Assembly (NCBI GenBank): GCA_024400635.1 | Contig: JAKSMI010000006.1 | Coordinates: 53,120 to 117,119 of the forward strand | DNA from: Bacteroidales bacterium | GTDB lineage: Bacteria; Bacteroidota; Bacteroidia; Bacteroidales; WCHB1-69 | Direction: 5' to 3' | DNA: 64,000 nt | Shown: positions 1 to 7,788 of the stretch, in pieces | How positions within the stretch are numbered: the first letter of the stretch is position 1 | Layout: each line of letters begins with the position of its first letter | The notes under the pieces: generated by a model | Databases searched by the model: none | The model's input: the letters and a program-made list of their open reading frames with translations, nothing else | Told to the model about the DNA's origin: nothing | Made by a program: the position numbers and the translations under genes

Positions 1-2
1 GT

Positions 3-650
3 CCATGCTTCCTCTACTGCAACCCCTTCAAAACCGACCTCAAGCTCTTGCTGAGAAGCTATAAGCTTTGCGACGACATCACGCTTCGCTTTTGCGACAA
101 AGGTGCCGACGGAATAGGACTGACAGCAGAAAAATTCATTGACAAACTTAAGAAACTCCCCGAAGACCAACCATTTGTAAATCTTTATTTCGATTACGAA
201 ACCATTGGAGAATATTACACGGCAGATACTGGCATTTTTGATTTCTTTGACGCATTAATTTCTCAGTTGATTGATTCTAAAGAATTTAAAATGGTAACAC
301 CTAAAGATGTGGCTGCGATGGATGTTCCCTGTTCAACGATGCACGCACCCTGGCCGATTTCCGCCTGCGGCGATGAAAAAGACCAATCGGAATGGTTGGG
401 GAACGAATTGCAGAAAGAAGCTTTTGAACAACTCTTCAAGTTGGAAGAACTCTATCAGAAATCTCACAACAACACCGCAAAACTCAACTGGCTGCGCCTG
501 CAAGCCGCCGACCACTTCGCATTCATGAGTACAAAATGGTTCGAACAAAAGAGCGTACATCGTAATTTTGACGTTTATCCTTCCCCATATCAAGCATTCA
601 TCAATTTCATGAATGTTCTTAACGATGTCAAATTACAACTTGAAAATTAA
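3..650 (+). CDS. Glycoside hydrolase family 57 alpha-amylase, C-terminal part (5' end outside window)
   Basis: The reading frame is open to the left edge, so this is the end of a longer gene. A possible TTG start at 48 is an artefact of the truncation. The visible 200 or so residues contain the GH57-type segment YFDYETIGEYY and a later stretch resembling the conserved WLGNELQKEAF region of bacteroidotal GH57 alpha-amylases. GH57 enzymes hydrolyse alpha-glucans, and in this phylum they usually act on cytoplasmic glycogen or starch. The N-terminal catalytic half is not visible, so substrate cannot be judged. The stop lies 15 bases before the next gene, a secreted protease with no evident functional link. 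Family assignment rests on motif recall only. Confidence 0.75.
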   Translation, partial: PCFLYCNPFKTDLKLLLRSYKLCDDITLRFCDKGADGIGLTAEKFIDKLKKLPEDQPFVNLYFDYETIGEYYTADTGIFDFFDALISQLIDSKEFKMVTPKDVAAMDVPCSTMHAPWPISACGDEKDQSEWLGNELQKEAFEQLFKLEELYQKSHNNTAKLNWLRLQAADHFAFMSTKWFEQKSVHRNFDVYPSPYQAFINFMNVLNDVKLQLEN

Positions 651-665
651 TATTAGTTTAAGTAT

Positions 666-3122
666 ATGAAATTGAAAAATCTGATATCAAATATCTTCTG
701 CTTACTCATCATCTCAAGTTCAATTGCATCCCCCATCGACAGTAGTGAAGCTAAACAATTAGCCATCAGCTTCATAGAAAACCAATTGGGAAGTTCTGCC
801 GACAACGTAAATTTGCTTCAAACCCATTTTCAGAACACAAGAAATCAGCGGCAGTCCGCATTCTTCATTTGCAATTTTGACCACGGGTTCGTCATCATTT
901 CCGGCAATAACGCCACCATCCCCATCCTTGCCTACTCCACGGAAAACAGTTTTGACGGTACAGATATGCCTGAAGGACTGCAAGTTCTTTTACAAAGCTA
1001 TCAATCACAAATTGAATCAATCGATGATTCCAACATTGATTTAAAAATTGCGCGTCAGTGGCAGGATTTAAGAGACGGCGCGAGTCGGACAAGACAAGCA
1101 GCCGCTGTAAATCCCTTATTGCAAACCACTTGGGGACAGACTCCCGTATACAACATGCTCTGCCCTGTTGACGCCAGCGCTTCTTCAGGCCATGCTGTTG
1201 CCGGCTGCATTGCGGTGGCGATGGCACAGGTAATGCGTTTTTGGCAATCCCCTTTCAACGGGTTCGGCAACAACGGATACTCTTGCGGAAATTACGGATA
1301 CCAATATGCCGATTTTGAAAACACCAGTTACCTGTATCCACAAATGCCGAATGAGATCAATGCAAACTCACCAGAAGACCAGAAGAATGCCGTCGCGAGA
1401 TTGATTTACCATTGCGGCGTTGCCGTAAACATGGTTTACGGACCGACCACAAGTTCCGCCTACGCTTTAGGCAATGCTCCCAGCGCCGTCTACGCATTGA
1501 ACCACTATTTCGGTTATGGCGATGCCATGGGCATCAGAAGAAACACTTTCCCCAATGACAATGCCTGGATTGACACATTGGAACGACAATTGGACCATGG
1601 TTTCCCCATCATTTTGACAGGTTACAGTCCGGAAAATGCAGGACACACATTTGTCTGCGACGGCTATAATGCCAGCCACCAATTCCACATCAACTGGGGA
1701 TGGAGAGGCGCCTACAATGCCTACTATACCATCACGTCACTAACGCCTGGAGAATACAACTATTCCCTCAACCAGAATGCAATCATCAATTTGTATCCGA
1801 CACAGACGGCAAGCATTATGGTCAGTCCGAATTCATTAACATTTACGCCGTCAAACAACGTTGACTCCGTTCAAGTGGAGGGTGTTTTGCTACACAACGA
1901 CATCAACGTTGCCGGAGCACATCCTTTTTTAGTATCTTTGGATAAAAACAGCTGGGACAGCCATTGCGTTTTGGATAGCACTGGTGGCAAATTCTATGTC
2001 AAGTATTTAACATCCACCAACATGGCTGATAGTGCAAGCATTACGATTTCAAGCAACAATGTATCAACGAAACATGTCAAAGTCAAAGGATACAGCGCCA
2101 TAGACACCATTTTCGCATCTGCCATTGGAGGTGCGATAATCGAACCGGAAGGAACGATTTTGGTTCCACGAAACTCCAATAAGACCTTTTACTTTCATGC
2201 TGCCGATACCAATCATGTATTCAATTTTCTGAATGTAGATGAGAATATCTTTACAGAAGAGACCAATTCATATACATTTAGCAATATTCAAGGAAATCAT
2301 AGTATCACAGCCGTTTTCAGAGAACTCATTCCGACCATTATCTCAGATAATGACACCATGAACTTTGAAGTGCGATTAGGGCAATACAGCCATCGGCAAG
2401 CCATCCACATCGCTAAGAAAGACTTTTCAGAACCCATCAGTTTAGAAGTCAGTGCCCCCTACTCCATTTCAACAAACGGAAACGATTGGGGCGAGCAATG
2501 TGAAATAAACGAGATACATAACACCGTTTACGTACGATTTCATCCCGAGAATCTCGGGGACTACCATGGCTACATGATTATGCGAACCGAACAAACGCAA
2601 CTCTGCGACAGCGTAACACTTTTAGGTAAACTGTCTCCATACAATATATATTTATATAGCAATAATGGAGGATCATTTGAAAGAGATGAAAACCTTCTGC
2701 AAGTAACCTATGACACGACCGTAACGGTAAGATTTTCAGCCCATTCGAACTATCGCATAGCGCAAGTTATCGTTGACGAAGCCGATTGTGGAGCGATTGA
2801 CAGCGTTGTTTTCAGCAATGTTGCCGAAGACCATTTCATCTATGTAATGTATCAAGACCGAAGTGTTGACATCCAAAATATTGATTTAGAAGACATTGCA
2901 ACATATCCCAATCCGACTTCAGATTATTTGAAAATAAACCTTGGAGAGAAAGCACAAAATACTGATTTGCAAATATTTGACCTCAATGGAAGGATACTGA
3001 TGCATGAACAAATCCCGTCGGAAACGACGATAGACATGCAAGGATTTGCGGAAGGAACTTACATTTTCGTATTCAAACTGGGAGGATGGAGTACGATTCG
3101 TAAAGTTGTGAAACTGCGTTAG
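666..3122 (+). CDS. Secreted C10 family cysteine protease (streptopain-like) with T9SS sorting domain
   Basis: An 818-residue secreted protease. Residues 1-21 form a signal peptide. A propeptide/inhibitor-like domain follows (about 22-115). The peptidase domain has the nucleophile Cys181 in the GCIAVAMAQ context and a general-base His near 327 in GHTFVCDGY, followed by HINWGWRG, as in streptopain/interpain. The middle holds beta-sandwich-like repeats. The last 75 residues (YPNPTSDYLKINL to the terminal KVVKLR) are a type A T9SS sorting domain, so the mature enzyme should be exported and anchored at the surface or released. A PorT-like T9SS component is encoded near 61 kb. C10 peptidases degrade host proteins in oral and gut Bacteroidales; the substrate here is unknown. 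Confidence 0.9.
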   Translation: MKLKNLISNIFCLLIISSSIASPIDSSEAKQLAISFIENQLGSSADNVNLLQTHFQNTRNQRQSAFFICNFDHGFVIISGNNATIPILAYSTENSFDGTDMPEGLQVLLQSYQSQIESIDDSNIDLKIARQWQDLRDGASRTRQAAAVNPLLQTTWGQTPVYNMLCPVDASASSGHAVAGCIAVAMAQVMRFWQSPFNGFGNNGYSCGNYGYQYADFENTSYLYPQMPNEINANSPEDQKNAVARLIYHCGVAVNMVYGPTTSSAYALGNAPSAVYALNHYFGYGDAMGIRRNTFPNDNAWIDTLERQLDHGFPIILTGYSPENAGHTFVCDGYNASHQFHINWGWRGAYNAYYTITSLTPGEYNYSLNQNAIINLYPTQTASIMVSPNSLTFTPSNNVDSVQVEGVLLHNDINVAGAHPFLVSLDKNSWDSHCVLDSTGGKFYVKYLTSTNMADSASITISSNNVSTKHVKVKGYSAIDTIFASAIGGAIIEPEGTILVPRNSNKTFYFHAADTNHVFNFLNVDENIFTEETNSYTFSNIQGNHSITAVFRELIPTIISDNDTMNFEVRLGQYSHRQAIHIAKKDFSEPISLEVSAPYSISTNGNDWGEQCEINEIHNTVYVRFHPENLGDYHGYMIMRTEQTQLCDSVTLLGKLSPYNIYLYSNNGGSFERDENLLQVTYDTTVTVRFSAHSNYRIAQVIVDEADCGAIDSVVFSNVAEDHFIYVMYQDRSVDIQNIDLEDIATYPNPTSDYLKINLGEKAQNTDLQIFDLNGRILMHEQIPSETTIDMQGFAEGTYIFVFKLGGWSTIRKVVKLR

Positions 3123-3196
3123 TTCGTTGTTTTTTCTAAGCTTAATAAAAAACAAAAAAAAATTCAGGGAAAAGAAATTCGTAAGGATTTTTTTTG

Positions 3197-3204
3197 TACT
3201 TTTG
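3197..3204 (+). promoter_or_regulatory. Promoter -7 element TACTTTTG of the rplM operon
   Basis: TACTTTTG fits the Bacteroidota -7 consensus TAnnTTTG and lies about 110 bases before the rplM start, leaving a leader. No clear -33 TTTG is visible at the usual distance. It follows a T-rich tract. Confidence 0.55.
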
Positions 3205-3254
3205 CACCCTCAAAAAATACCGATTATTATCCTTTAGGTTAGAAAAGGAAAAAT

Positions 3255-3310
3255 TAGTAAAAAAAATCGAGGCCGTGTGGGTGAAGACATTGCCTCACAA
3301 ACAAAAAAAC
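3255..3310 (+). promoter_or_regulatory. Possible L13 leader RNA element
   Basis: The leader contains GTGTGGGTGAAG followed after a short loop by CCTCACA. These can pair (one mismatch) into a small hairpin just before the rplM start region. Structured L13 leaders have been proposed for Bacteroidia, and ribosomal operons are commonly autoregulated this way. Only the hairpin is visible; membership of a known leader family is inferred. Confidence 0.35.
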
Positions 3311-3314
3311 AAAA

Positions 3315-3770
3315 ATGGATCAAGTAAGTTACAGAACAATTTCGGCAAACGAAAAGATCGTAAAGAAGGAATGGGTTGTTGTTGATGCTCAGGAAATGAT
3401 CGTAGGTCGTTTAGCTACAGCCGTAGCACGCATTTTGAGAGGCAAGAACAAACCTTATTACACACCTCATTTTGATTGTGGCGACAATGTCATCATCATC
3501 AATGCGGAAAAAATCAGATTCACGGGACACAAGATGACGGACAAAGTTTATGTACATCACACCACGTATCCTGGCGGACAACGTTTTGCTACTCCGAGAG
3601 AAGTGTTGAAGAAGAACCCCATCAAGGTGGTTGAACATGCCATCAGAGGTATGCTTCCCAAGAACAGACTGGGAGACCAATTATTCCGCAATCTGCACGT
3701 ATATGCAGGTTCAGAACATCCGCATGCTGGACAAAATCCAAAAGTGATTAACATTAACGAAATCAAATAA
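3315..3770 (+). CDS. rplM: Ribosomal protein L13
   Basis: A 151-residue large-subunit protein, full length for the Bacteroidota form. It begins with the phylum-typical N-terminal MDQVSYRTISAN extension, followed by the L13 core (GRLATAVARILRGKNKPYYTPH, then DCGDNVIIINAEKI). L13 binds 23S rRNA early in 50S assembly, and the E. coli homologue represses its own operon. It is followed after 5 bases by rpsI, the standard rplM-rpsI pairing. The ATG at 3315 is chosen because it gives the conserved N-terminus. Confidence 0.98.
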   Translation: MDQVSYRTISANEKIVKKEWVVVDAQEMIVGRLATAVARILRGKNKPYYTPHFDCGDNVIIINAEKIRFTGHKMTDKVYVHHTTYPGGQRFATPREVLKKNPIKVVEHAIRGMLPKNRLGDQLFRNLHVYAGSEHPHAGQNPKVININEIK

Positions 3771-3775
3771 GAGAG

Positions 3776-4162
3776 ATGGAAGTAATTAATACAATCGGTA
3801 GAAGAAAAACGGCCGTTGCCCGTATTTATATGAAAAAAGGTAGCGGTAACATCACGATCAACAACCGTGACTATAAAGAATATTTTCAGTTGGCAACATT
3901 GCAGTATGTTGTAACCCAGCCTTTGGCAATCGCACAAGTAGAAGGCGAATATGACATTAAAGTCAACCTTGACGGTGGTGGTATCACTGGTCAGGCAGAA
4001 GCATTGCGTCACGCCATTTCACGTGCTCTTTGCGAAATCAACCCGGAATTTCGTCCAGCCCTCAAGTCAAAAGGCTTGCTGAGACGTGACCCACGTATGG
4101 TTGAACGTAAGAAACCTGGTCAGCCAAAAGCTCGTAGAAGATTCCAGTTCAGCAAACGTTAG
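3776..4162 (+). CDS. rpsI: Ribosomal protein S9
   Basis: A 128-residue small-subunit protein. It starts with INTIGRRKTAVARIY and ends in the family's basic tail (KPGQPKARRRFQFSKR), whose last Lys-Arg reaches the ribosomal P site in known structures. GAGAG immediately before the ATG is a weak Shine-Dalgarno. It is co-transcribed with rplM. Confidence 0.98.
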   Translation: MEVINTIGRRKTAVARIYMKKGSGNITINNRDYKEYFQLATLQYVVTQPLAIAQVEGEYDIKVNLDGGGITGQAEALRHAISRALCEINPEFRPALKSKGLLRRDPRMVERKKPGQPKARRRFQFSKR

Positions 4163-4193
4163 TATTTTATCAAAGCCGTTTAGTTTAGTATCG

Positions 4194-4232
4194 AAATTGC
4201 GAAGACTTCTTCGTGAACTACTCCGCAATTGC
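4194..4232 (+). promoter_or_regulatory. Hairpin-rich rpsB leader
   Basis: The 113-base gap between rpsI and rpsB contains AATTGCG (4195-4201) complementary to CGCAATT (4224-4230), and inside it GAAGACTTCTTC, which can fold on itself. The inner hairpin can extend with the CG that also closes the outer stem, so two partly competing folds exist. This position suits an S2 leader that controls rpsB-tsf. It could also be a weak attenuator, although no T-run follows. Confidence 0.4.
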
Positions 4233-4275
4233 TTATTAATCAAAACGAAAGTAAACAAATAAAAAAAATAAAAAA

Positions 4276-5172
4276 ATGGCAGAATTAAAATTTGAAGATT
4301 TATTAGATGCTGGTTGTCACTTTGGACACCTCAGAAGAAAATGGAATCCCGCAATGGCTCCATACATTTTCATGGAGAAAAACGGTATTCACATCATTGA
4401 CCTTTACAAGACCATGGACAAATTGCAGGAAGCATGTGCTGCTGCAAAACAAATTGCCAAGTCAGGTCGCAAAATCCTGTTTGTTGCCACCAAAAAGCAA
4501 GCTAAAGACACCGTTGCGGAAATCGTCAAGGGCGTAAACATGCCATACGTAACCGAACGTTGGCCTGGTGGTATGCTTACCAACTTCTTCACCATCCGCA
4601 AGGCTGTGAAGAAAATGGGTGACATCGACAGACTGATGGCCAGCTCTCAATTCAACAGCATATCAAAACGCGAAAAACTGCAGATTCAACGTGAAAGAGC
4701 GAAACTTGAAAAGAACTTGGGTTCTATCGCCGACTTGTCACGCCTTCCCGCTGCCGTATTCATCGTTGACGTGCTGAAAGAACATATCGCCGTTGCCGAA
4801 GCTCGCAGATTGAACATCAACACCTTCGCTATCGTTGATACCAACTCCAATCCTAACCTCATCGACTTCCCCATCCCAGCTAACGACGACGCTTCCAAAT
4901 CTATCGCCATCATCGTTAAAGCCGTCTGCGACGCTATCGCCGAAGGTTTGAACGAAAGAAAAATGGACAAAGACAGCGCTGACATTGAAGAGGAAGAAGA
5001 AGAAATGATTAGCAATGCAGCCAACGAAAGCGAAGAAGAAGAAGAAGTTGCCAGCAAGGCTAAAGCCGTGGTGAAAAAAGTTAAAGCCGTTGAAGAAGAC
5101 AGCAACGACGAAAACAAACCCAAAAGAAGAAGAACAACTTCTAAAGTTGCCGCTTCTGGTTCCAACGAATAA
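4276..5172 (+). CDS. rpsB: Ribosomal protein S2 with long charged C-terminal extension
   Basis: The S2 core spans roughly residues 1-230, from FEDLLDAGCHFGHLRRKWNP, through the WPGGMLTNFFTIRK loop, to IDFPIPANDDASKSI. S2 binds the 30S head-body junction and recruits S1. The last 65 or so residues are a low-complexity tail of Glu runs followed by Lys/Arg (KPKRRRTTSK), longer than in E. coli S2 (241 aa). Tails of this kind occur in Bacteroidota S2. tsf follows after 26 bases, the near-universal rpsB-tsf pair. Confidence 0.97.
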   Translation: MAELKFEDLLDAGCHFGHLRRKWNPAMAPYIFMEKNGIHIIDLYKTMDKLQEACAAAKQIAKSGRKILFVATKKQAKDTVAEIVKGVNMPYVTERWPGGMLTNFFTIRKAVKKMGDIDRLMASSQFNSISKREKLQIQRERAKLEKNLGSIADLSRLPAAVFIVDVLKEHIAVAEARRLNINTFAIVDTNSNPNLIDFPIPANDDASKSIAIIVKAVCDAIAEGLNERKMDKDSADIEEEEEEMISNAANESEEEEEVASKAKAVVKKVKAVEEDSNDENKPKRRRTTSKVAASGSNE

Positions 5173-5198
5173 TTATTAACTATTAAAATTTAGAAATT

Positions 5199-6197
5199 AT
5201 GGCAATTACTGCTGCTCAAGTAAATAAACTCAGACAAGATACCGGTGCCGGTATGATGGATTGCAAGAATGCTCTCGTAGAAGCTGATGGCGACTACGAA
5301 AAAGCTATTGACATCCTTCGTAAAAAAGGTCAGAAAGTAGCTGCTAAACGTGCAGACCGCGCTTCTAACCAAGGTCGCGTTATCGCCAAAGTTAATGCTG
5401 ACCATACTTTCGGTGCAGTTCTGATGGTTGGTTGCGAAACTGACTTCGTTGGCAAAAATGCCGACTTCGTTGCTTTCACCGACAAAATCATCGACAATGC
5501 AATGGCCGCTGGTATTAAAAACAGAGAAGACCTGCTGAACATGGTTATTGACGGACAAACCGTTTCCGCTTTGCTGCTCGAAATGACTGGCAAAACTGGT
5601 GAAAAGATTGAATTGCCCGCTTACAACACCATCGAAGCCGCTCACGTTGCTTCTTACAACCACAATGGCAACCTCTTGGCTTCCATCGCTGGTTTCAATA
5701 TGAATAACGATACTGTTGCTGAAACCGCTCACAACATCGCCATGCAAATTGCAGCCATGAATCCTATGGCTATCGACGCTAACGGCATCAGCCAGGAAGT
5801 TAAAGACCACGAATTGGCTATCGGCAAAGAAAAAACCGTTGCTGAATTGATTCAGAAAGCTGTAGAAACCGCTTTGAAAAAAGCCAACATCAATCCTAAC
5901 CTCGTTGATTCCGATGACCACATCGCTTCAAACATCACCAAGGGTTGGTTGACAGAAGAAGAAGCTCAGAAAGCTCGCGAAATCAAAGTCAGCGCTGCTG
6001 AAGAAAAAGCAAAAAGCATCCCCGCCGCAATGGTAGAAAACATCGCCCAGGGCCGTTTGAACAAGTTCTTCAAAGAAAACACCCTTCTCGGACAAGAATA
6101 CATCCTCGATGGTAAACTTACCGTTGCTGATGTTATGAAACAAGTCGACAGCAAATTGGAATGCACCGCATTCTTCCGTTTGCAATTGGGTGCTTAA
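5199..6197 (+). CDS. tsf: Translation elongation factor Ts
   Basis: The guanine-nucleotide exchange factor for EF-Tu, 332 residues. The N-terminal UBA-like domain reads ITAAQVNKLRQDTGAGMMDCKNAL. The TDFVGKNADF motif in the next region is the EF-Tu contact, equivalent to the conserved TDFV of E. coli. The length matches the two-subdomain dimerisation-core form usual in Bacteroidota. It lies directly downstream of rpsB, and a hairpin (6211-6226) separates it from the tRNA gene. Confidence 0.97.
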   Translation: MAITAAQVNKLRQDTGAGMMDCKNALVEADGDYEKAIDILRKKGQKVAAKRADRASNQGRVIAKVNADHTFGAVLMVGCETDFVGKNADFVAFTDKIIDNAMAAGIKNREDLLNMVIDGQTVSALLLEMTGKTGEKIELPAYNTIEAAHVASYNHNGNLLASIAGFNMNNDTVAETAHNIAMQIAAMNPMAIDANGISQEVKDHELAIGKEKTVAELIQKAVETALKKANINPNLVDSDDHIASNITKGWLTEEEAQKAREIKVSAAEEKAKSIPAAMVENIAQGRLNKFFKENTLLGQEYILDGKLTVADVMKQVDSKLECTAFFRLQLGA

Positions 6198-6210
6198 TCC
6201 GAAATAATTT

Positions 6211-6226
6211 CCCCGAAACATCGGGG
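6211..6226 (+). terminator. Hairpin between tsf and tRNA
   Basis: CCCCGA (6211-6216), loop AACA, TCGGGG (6221-6226) form a 6-bp GC-rich stem just after tsf. No T-run follows and the tRNA begins 4 bases later. It is therefore either a weak terminator or a processing signal that separates mRNA from tRNA. Confidence 0.5.
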
Positions 6227-6230
6227 AGTG

Positions 6231-6304
6231 GGTCCCATAGCTCAGTTGGTTAGAGCAGCTGACTCATAATCAGCGGGTCCTTGGTTCGAGCCCGAGTGGG
6301 ACCA
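6231..6304 (+). tRNA. tRNA with CAU anticodon (elongator Met, or Ile2)
   Basis: All cloverleaf arms are visible. The acceptor GGTCCCA/TGGGACC spans 6231-6237 and 6297-6303, and the discriminator is A6304. The D arm is GCTC...GAGC. The anticodon stem GCTGA/TCAGC has loop CTCATAA with CAT at 6265-6267. The T loop is TTCGAGC. CCA is not encoded. The first pair is G-C and the anticodon stem lacks the three G-C pairs, so it is not the initiator tRNA. Sequence alone does not settle Met versus lysidine-modified Ile2. Confidence 0.93.
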
Positions 6305-6315
6305 CAACGAAAATC

Positions 6316-6350
6316 AAAGGTTTGCGAGTGTACCGCAGACCTTTTCTGTT
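6316..6350 (+). terminator. Terminator after the tRNA
   Basis: AAAGGTTTGCG (6316-6326), a 7-base loop, then CGCAGACCTTT (6334-6344) make an 11-bp stem with one G-U pair, followed by TCTGTTTTC. It is the first sequence after the tRNA and probably ends the ribosomal protein/tRNA transcript. Confidence 0.7.
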
Positions 6351-6387
6351 TTCATTATGAACAAATACTGAACAAATGATTGATAAT

Positions 6388-6570
6388 TTAACAATTGTCT
6401 ATCTCCTTTATCCTTCTTTTGTACTCGTCAATCAGCACCTTGACCTCGAAGTCTGAAATCTTGCACGGAAGGTTCTTTCTCGCCTCAAGCATCAGCACCC
6501 TGCTCTCTCCTATCTTCTTGACAAGGTTTTCCCGATAGTTGAGAAGGTGGTTCTGATTTAATCTCATCAA
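6388..6570 (-). CDS. Small hypothetical protein starting inside repeat R1
   Basis: A 60-residue or shorter frame whose first codons (TTG ATG AGA TTA AAT) lie inside the 33-bp repeat R1. The remainder (NYRENLVKKIGESRVLMLEARKNLP...EYKRRIKEIDNC) is charged and helix-rich and looks like real coding sequence. I do not recognise it. Because its start comes from the repeat, it may be the tail of a longer gene cut by R1, as with the SPFH and PASTA fragments further right. Confidence 0.35.
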   Translation of the reverse strand: MMRLNQNHLLNYRENLVKKIGESRVLMLEARKNLPCKISDFEVKVLIDEYKRRIKEIDNC

Positions 6571-6587
6571 AATTATTTAACACTTAA
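6555..6587. repeat. Cassette-boundary repeat R1
   Basis: First of four copies. The repeat starts GATTTAATCTCATC and ends TTATTTAACACTTAA. R1 matches the others over 33 bp and differs at the 34th base (A instead of C). Sequence on either side is unrelated to that at the other copies, except for a T directly before the repeat that R3 and R4 share. Confidence 0.9.
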
Positions 6588-6703
6588 ACGTCGGTGGTGA
6601 TGGTGAAGGCCTCGCCGGCCAACACGCGCTCTATGGCGCGAAGTTTACGGTCTGATTGCTCCTTTACCGCCTGAGCTGGGCTGATTCTGATGTTGGATAA
6701 CAT
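6584..6703 (-). CDS. Small hypothetical protein ending in repeat R1
   Basis: A 39-residue frame (MLSNIRISPAQAVKEQSDRK to AFTITTDV) that stops at the TAA inside R1. It is preceded by ACCAAACAGTAACA, the same 14 bases that precede the other small frame at 6833. It overlaps that frame. I do not recognise either. Composition (RKLRAIERVLAGE) is protein-like. Confidence 0.3.
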   Translation of the reverse strand: MLSNIRISPAQAVKEQSDRKLRAIERVLAGEAFTITTDV

Positions 6704-6833
6704 GGTTGTTACTGTTTGGTAATAAAGAAAGCCGACGTAGGGATACCGCGTCAGTAACTACGCCACCAGAAGTTTCCCAAAGGCGTACCATATCGGCTTT
6801 TAAATATCGTTTACTGGATTGATGATTCTTCAT
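6645..6833 (-). CDS. Small hypothetical protein, overlapping frame
   Basis: A 62-residue frame starting MKNHQSSKRYLKADMVRLWE, directly after ACCAAACAGTAACA (complement of 6838-6851). The first 45 residues look plausible. The rest runs into the leader of the next small frame, so the true end is uncertain. I do not recognise it. Possibly a remnant of an integrated element near the tRNA. Confidence 0.25.
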   Translation of the reverse strand: MKNHQSSKRYLKADMVRLWETSGGVVTDAVSLRRLSLLPNSNNHVIQHQNQPSSGGKGAIRP

Positions 6834-6978
6834 CTTTTGTTACTGTTTGGTGCCGTAAAAATACAAAAAATTTCAATCCATACACAAAAAGCACACAAAA
6901 AAGACAAAAAAAAATTATTATAACAAAGAATAATGATAAGTTGCTGATTTACAATCTAGAAAATTTTCAAAAAAAAGC

Positions 6979-7004
6979 AAATAGTATTAAAAATAATACT
7001 ATTT
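6979..7004. promoter_or_regulatory. Operator palindrome overlapping the hicAB promoter
   Basis: AAATAGTATTA (6979-6989) and TAATACTATTT (6994-7004) are perfect 11-base inverted arms separated by AAAA. The right arm overlaps the -7 element TATTTTTG (7000-7007) upstream of hicA. Toxin-antitoxin operons are typically repressed by the antitoxin binding such a palindrome, so this is the likely HicB site. Confidence 0.7.
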
Positions 7005-7007
7005 TTG
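7000..7007 (+). promoter_or_regulatory. Promoter -7 element of hicAB
   Basis: TATTTTTG matches TAnnTTTG and sits 27 bases before the hicA ATG at 7035. It is embedded in the operator palindrome. Confidence 0.65.
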
Positions 7008-7034
7008 CATAATCAAATTCTGAAAGAAAAAAAT

Positions 7035-7229
7035 ATGAAGACAATAAAAGTGCGGGATTTAATCAGAATGTTGAGGAGGGACGGATGGGAACTTGTAAAA
7101 ATCAAAGGCGACCACCGACAGTTCAAGCACCCCACCAAGAAAGGGAAAGTGACGGTAAACAAGAAATTGTCGGACGATTTGGACGGAGACCTTTTAGACA
7201 ACATTTTGAAACAAGCGGGACTGAAATAA
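7035..7229 (+). CDS. hicA: HicA family mRNA interferase toxin
   Basis: A 64-residue double-stranded-RNA-binding-fold toxin. KVRDLIRMLRRDGWELVKIKGDHRQFKHPTKKGKVTV carries the HicA signature: GWELVKIKGDHRQF includes the catalytic His of the G-S/D-H motif. HicA cleaves mRNAs when free of HicB. The start at 7035 is preferred over an upstream in-frame start because it gives the standard family length. hicB follows 22 bases downstream. The pair sits between R1 and R2 and is probably mobile cargo. Confidence 0.9.
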   Translation: MKTIKVRDLIRMLRRDGWELVKIKGDHRQFKHPTKKGKVTVNKKLSDDLDGDLLDNILKQAGLK

Positions 7230-7251
7230 GCCCCATAAAAAAAACAATAAC

Positions 7252-7788
7252 ATGGAACAGATAAAAGTAACAGTGGATTGGTGTGGCAAAAACTACGCAT
7301 CATACATCAGCGACCCACGCATCAATGGTGTAGTCGTTTCAACAGGCAAAACATACGGAGATCTGAAGAGGGAGACCGAAGAGGAATTACAGTTCCATCT
7401 GGAGGGCTGTATCGCCGACGGCGACTCTATTCCAGAAAGCATCAAGAATGGCGACTATGAACTGGTGTATGAAAAAAGGGTTAGCGCAATCTTGCACGAG
7501 GCACAGCAATACACAACACTGGCTGCGTTAAGCCGCGCAACCGGTATCCGTCATGCACAGTTATCACATTACGCCAATGCCGTGTCCAAACCGCGCCAGG
7601 AACAGCGCGAACGTATAATCAATGGATTGCATATTATCGGAAAGGAATTGCAGGAGTTTGGCACAGTTGCAAGAGCTTCCGAAAAATACGATCAAGGTTA
7701 TAGCCCCGAGATGGTATCAAAGGCTAAACGAGGAATGGAAGAACACAAGAAAGGCAGGTGCGGATTTAATCTCATCAAAATTATTTAA
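7252..7788 (+). CDS. hicB: HicB family antitoxin with an unusual C-terminal tail ending in repeat R2
   Basis: The N-terminal half (about residues 1-75) is the HicB partial RNase H fold that masks HicA. Residues 85-135 form a helix-turn-helix (LAALSRATGIRHAQLSHYANAVSKPRQEQRERIINGLHIIGKEL), which should bind the operator upstream of hicA. HicB proteins usually end soon after the GKEL motif. Here about 40 further residues follow (GTVARASEKYDQGYSPEMVSKAKRGMEEHKKGR), and the last codons FNLIKII-stop are encoded by the repeat R2. The natural stop has therefore probably been lost and replaced by a fused fragment plus repeat. The core domains look intact. Confidence 0.82.
   Translation: MEQIKVTVDWCGKNYASYISDPRINGVVVSTGKTYGDLKRETEEELQFHLEGCIADGDSIPESIKNGDYELVYEKRVSAILHEAQQYTTLAALSRATGIRHAQLSHYANAVSKPRQEQRERIINGLHIIGKELQEFGTVARASEKYDQGYSPEMVSKAKRGMEEHKKGRCGFNLIKII

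Noticed and set aside
6231..6304. Initiator tRNA-Met
   Set aside because: The first pair is G-C, not a C-A mismatch, and the anticodon stem lacks three consecutive G-C pairs.
6555..6587. XerCD dif site or integron attC as the identity of the repeat
   Set aside because: No pair of 11-base inverted arms around a 6-base centre is visible and no attC-like fold exists. The repeats are near-identical, whereas attC sites vary. Kept only as an analogy.
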